Shown here: piece by piece, positions 63,717 through 64,000 of the stretch
How positions within the stretch are numbered: position 1 is the first letter of the stretch
How the letters are laid out: every line of letters begins with the position of its first letter
Assembly: GCA_003241475.1 (NCBI GenBank)
Contig: QFQB01000002.1
Location: 1-64,000, forward strand
DNA length: 64,000 nt
DNA from: Micavibrio aeruginosavorus
Lineage (GTDB): Bacteria > Pseudomonadota > Alphaproteobacteria > Micavibrionales > Micavibrionaceae
Reading direction: 5' to 3'
Position numbers and translations under genes: made by a program
The notes under the pieces: generated by a model
Seen by the model: the letters and a program-made list of their open reading frames with translations, nothing else
The model's database searches: none
What the model was told of the DNA's origin: nothing

Positions 63717-64000
63717 TTATTTGTCCAAATAACTGAAGATTTTCTTCCAGCGCGAGGGCTTAACGCTTTCCATCCATGTCTTGCGGCTTTCGTAATTGCG
63801 CACCAGCAGGTCGCACATGGACTCGTAGCGTGAACGGTTGTCCTCGACGATGCCGTCGGCAAAGTCCTTCAGGCGCTTCATGTTTTTGGGCGAACCGTCA
63901 TCGATCTGGATGCTCGGCGTATCGCCGCCGCGGGATGAAATCAGGGACTTGTTAAAGAGATATAGGCTATCTTTCATTTCATCCTCGAACGCGTCGAGCA
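63717..64000 (-). CDS. partial or small hypothetical protein at the window edge
   Basis: An open frame from at least ATG 63977 (86 residues). No stop occurs upstream in that frame before the window end (codons for L-D-A-F-E-D-E precede the Met), so the gene may start outside the window. The visible part is charged and helical (KNMKRLKDFADGIVEDNRSRYESMCDLLVRNYESRKTW). Not recognised. Between it and the hydrolase start at 63643 lie 73 bases without a gene. Confidence 0.55.
   Translation of the reverse strand, partial: LDAFEDEMKDSLYLFNKSLISSRGGDTPSIQIDDGSPKNMKRLKDFADGIVEDNRSRYESMCDLLVRNYESRKTWMESVKPSRWKKIFSYLDK

Overview
The window is chromosomal DNA of an alphaproteobacterium carrying one complete temperate podovirus-type prophage. 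Host gene order (uvrA, ssb, gyrA, coaD; recG divergent from sdhE-mfd), an alphaproteobacterial LexA box (GTTC-N7-GTTC) at uvrA and the protein sequences all point to Alphaproteobacteria. The genus cannot be fixed from this window; a Micavibrio/Rhodospirillales-like lineage is a guess.

Left host part (1-13022): two small exported proteins, uvrA, a glutathione S-transferase, an unknown protein, ssb, a DUF2059 protein, gyrA, a CHASE3-GAF-GGDEF diguanylate cyclase, a 38-residue peptide, coaD, a sulfotransferase and tRNA-Lys(UUU).

Prophage (12973-47089): a 51-bp perfect direct repeat, formed by the 3' part of tRNA-Lys and a displaced copy before the glycyl-tRNA synthetase gene, bounds about 34.1 kb. 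A leftward operon (17975 to 13052) carries an AlpA/Xis-like protein, a tyrosine integrase, a Tad2-like (DUF2829) anti-Thoeris candidate and an alanine-repeat protein. Then come a region with a tiny hydrophobic peptide and a possible structured RNA, an accessory pair (HTH regulator with a TrmB/PLD-like C-terminus, overlapping a protein that resembles tRNA-dependent cyclodipeptide synthases), and an immunity region with a repressor coupled to a lipoprotein and a divergent Cro-like protein. Five copies of one 17-bp operator, two before the leftward operon and three in the immunity region, suggest a lambda-like OL/OR circuit. Rightward genes follow: Toprim primase, primase/helicase ATPase, a cluster of TGTCGCGCT repeats (candidate origin or packaging site), terminase, GNAT protein, portal, Bbp19-like protein, scaffold, capsid, tail and internal virion proteins (the order of BPP-1-like podoviruses), fibre, lysis genes (membrane proteins, SleB-type hydrolase, nested spanins) and an SGNH hydrolase next to attR.

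Right host part (47171-64000): dimeric-type glycyl-tRNA synthetase, a DUF502 membrane protein, a large acidic protein, recG, sdhE, mfd, a small conserved protein, an AmgK-like kinase, an O-antigen-ligase-like protein with a flippase-like partner, aspartate aminotransferase, an alpha/beta hydrolase that runs antisense into it, and a gene cut by the window edge.

The most unusual items are the regulator/cyclodipeptide-synthase-like pair, the Tad2-like gene inside the integrase operon, the repressor-coupled lipoprotein, the TGTCGCGCT repeat cluster and the tiny-peptide/structured-RNA region.
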